A stretch of DNA of 5,796 nucleotides, taken from NCBI GenBank assembly GCA_030829675.1, contig JAURAE010000076.1:1-5796 (forward strand). Reading direction: 5' to 3'. Under the pieces are notes generated by a model. It was not told the DNA's origin. It ran no database searches and saw nothing but the letters and a program-made list of their open reading frames with translations. The position numbers and the translations under genes are program-made. Every line of letters begins with the position of its first letter. The first letter of the stretch is position 1. This document shows positions 4,918-5,796 of the stretch, piece by piece. Origin of the DNA: Schleiferiaceae bacterium (GTDB lineage: Bacteria > Bacteroidota > Bacteroidia > Flavobacteriales > Schleiferiaceae).

Positions 4918-5796
4918 CTACCGCACCACGGAGATGGTCTCTCTCCACAACCCGCTATTGCCGCGCAGGACAATCTGGTATGAACCTGCTGGGAGATTGC
5001 TCAAGTCGAGGTCCTCTACAAACGGTATATCGAGGATCTGTGCTCCAGTGCTGGAATAGAGAATGATGCGCTCGGCCGCACTGCATTCAATATGCAGAGA
5101 ACCCGAGGTCGGATTTGGATAAATTCTCGCCAATAATTTTACCTCGTCGATTCCTACACCACTTTTAACAAAAATTGGGTTATTCGATGACCCTGAACAA
5201 CCAGCGGTATTCGTAACTAGAAGGGTCACTATGAACGTTCCTTTATTTTGGTAGGTATGCTGTGGATTTGGTGACACGGAGTTATTCCCATCTCCGAAGT
5301 ACCACTGCCATGAATTGGCGTACATCGAAGAATCGATGAACTGTACAGTTGTTCCGGCCTGCACCGTATCAGGGAACTCAGATGCAACGTATAGCACATC
5401 ATTTACCGCAACCGTCTTATATGTGCTATCAGAACCTCCAGAGTTGCTCGTCACCAACATCACCGTATACGTGCCAGGCTTGTTGTAGGTATGCTGGGGA
5501 TTCACCGCACCAGAGAATTGACCGTCACCAAAATCCCAGTGATATTGGGCTCCGTTTGAACTTTCATTACTGAAGGAAACGGTACCATTACAAGAATTTT
5601 GTATTTGGAACTGGAAATCTGCCGTAGGTGCGAATACCACATTTGCGAGCAACGAAACTACTTGTAAGCTATCATTATTCGAAATAGTCAATAACCCACT
5701 TTCGATACCACTGTTCGTTGCAGTGAATGAAATGTGCAGCCATTGTGAGGAACCCGGAGCTATTGTTTGTTGTGTCCAGTTCGGCACAAAATGTGA
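4918..5796 (-). CDS. Secreted PKD-repeat protein with C-terminal type IX secretion sorting domain (5' end beyond window)
   Basis: The frame is open to the right edge, so the 292 visible residues are the C-terminal part of a longer protein. The GTG at 5787 is an internal Val rather than a credible start. Residues counted from the window edge: about 5-55 look like the end of an immunoglobulin-like ASH/HYDIN-type (choice-of-anchor) domain; PKD domain 1 at about 57-131 has WDFGDG and NPQHTYNKPGTYTV; PKD domain 2 at about 139-211 has WYFGDG and NPQHTYQNKGTFIV; and a Por/T9SS type A sorting domain at about 219-292 has IYPNPTSG and ends near LPAGSYQIVLRG and ISVVR. Such proteins cross the outer membrane through the type IX system and are released or surface-anchored after the tail is removed. 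PKD domains usually serve adhesion or spacing next to a catalytic module. Any such module, and the signal peptide, would be upstream, so the specific function is unknown. Confidence 0.9.
   Translation of the reverse strand, partial: SHFVPNWTQQTIAPGSSQWLHISFTATNSGIESGLLTISNNDSLQVVSLLANVVFAPTADFQFQIQNSCNGTVSFSNESSNGAQYHWDFGDGQFSGAVNPQHTYNKPGTYTVMLVTSNSGGSDSTYKTVAVNDVLYVASEFPDTVQAGTTVQFIDSSMYANSWQWYFGDGNNSVSPNPQHTYQNKGTFIVTLLVTNTAGCSGSSNNPIFVKSGVGIDEVKLLARIYPNPTSGSLHIECSAAERIILYSSTGAQILDIPFVEDLDLSNLPAGSYQIVLRGNSGLWRETISVVR

Noticed and set aside
5349..5573. Plus-strand 74-codon frame opposite the PKD protein
   Set aside because: It is antisense to a well-supported domain protein and has no recognisable features.

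Overview
The window looks like a chromosomal piece of a Bacteroidetes (Bacteroidota) bacterium, probably a flavobacterium-like lineage. Four things point there: a methionine synthase split into a separate homocysteine-domain gene and a cobalamin/folate-domain gene; a long-form MetK of 419 residues; promoter -7 elements of the TAnnTTTG type; and a PKD-domain protein ending in a type IX secretion (Por) sorting domain.

Layout. Bases 1-2255 (minus strand, running off the left edge) encode the large part of cobalamin-dependent methionine synthase: pterin, B12-cap, B12 and activation domains. It overlaps by 11 bases the gene at 2245-3237 (minus), which encodes the zinc/homocysteine domain of the same enzyme. 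A 341-bp divergent intergenic region (3238-3578) follows. S-adenosylmethionine synthetase metK is at 3579-4838 (plus). A strong bidirectional terminator (4865-4896) lies between metK and a convergent, 5'-truncated gene for a secreted PKD-repeat protein (4918-5796, minus).

The most interesting part is the intergenic region. The minus-strand leader of the split metH carries a well-conserved SAM-I (S-box) riboswitch. The plus-strand leader of metK carries what I read as a SAM-II riboswitch. Each begins a few bases after an identical promoter element, TTCTACTTTTG. Both leaders also contain a GCATCTC segment complementary to the SD/start-codon region of their own gene (GGAGATG for metH, GAGATG for metK), which suggests translational sequestration. 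In the metK leader, two segments downstream of the aptamer are perfect complements of two conserved aptamer segments, giving an alternative hairpin that competes with the ligand-bound fold.

Together the two transcription units form a SAM-cycle module. MetH makes methionine from homocysteine and methyl-tetrahydrofolate, MetK converts methionine to SAM, and SAM probably feeds back on both units through two unrelated RNA folds. The PKD protein is unrelated in function. No tRNA, rRNA, CRISPR array or mobile element was seen.
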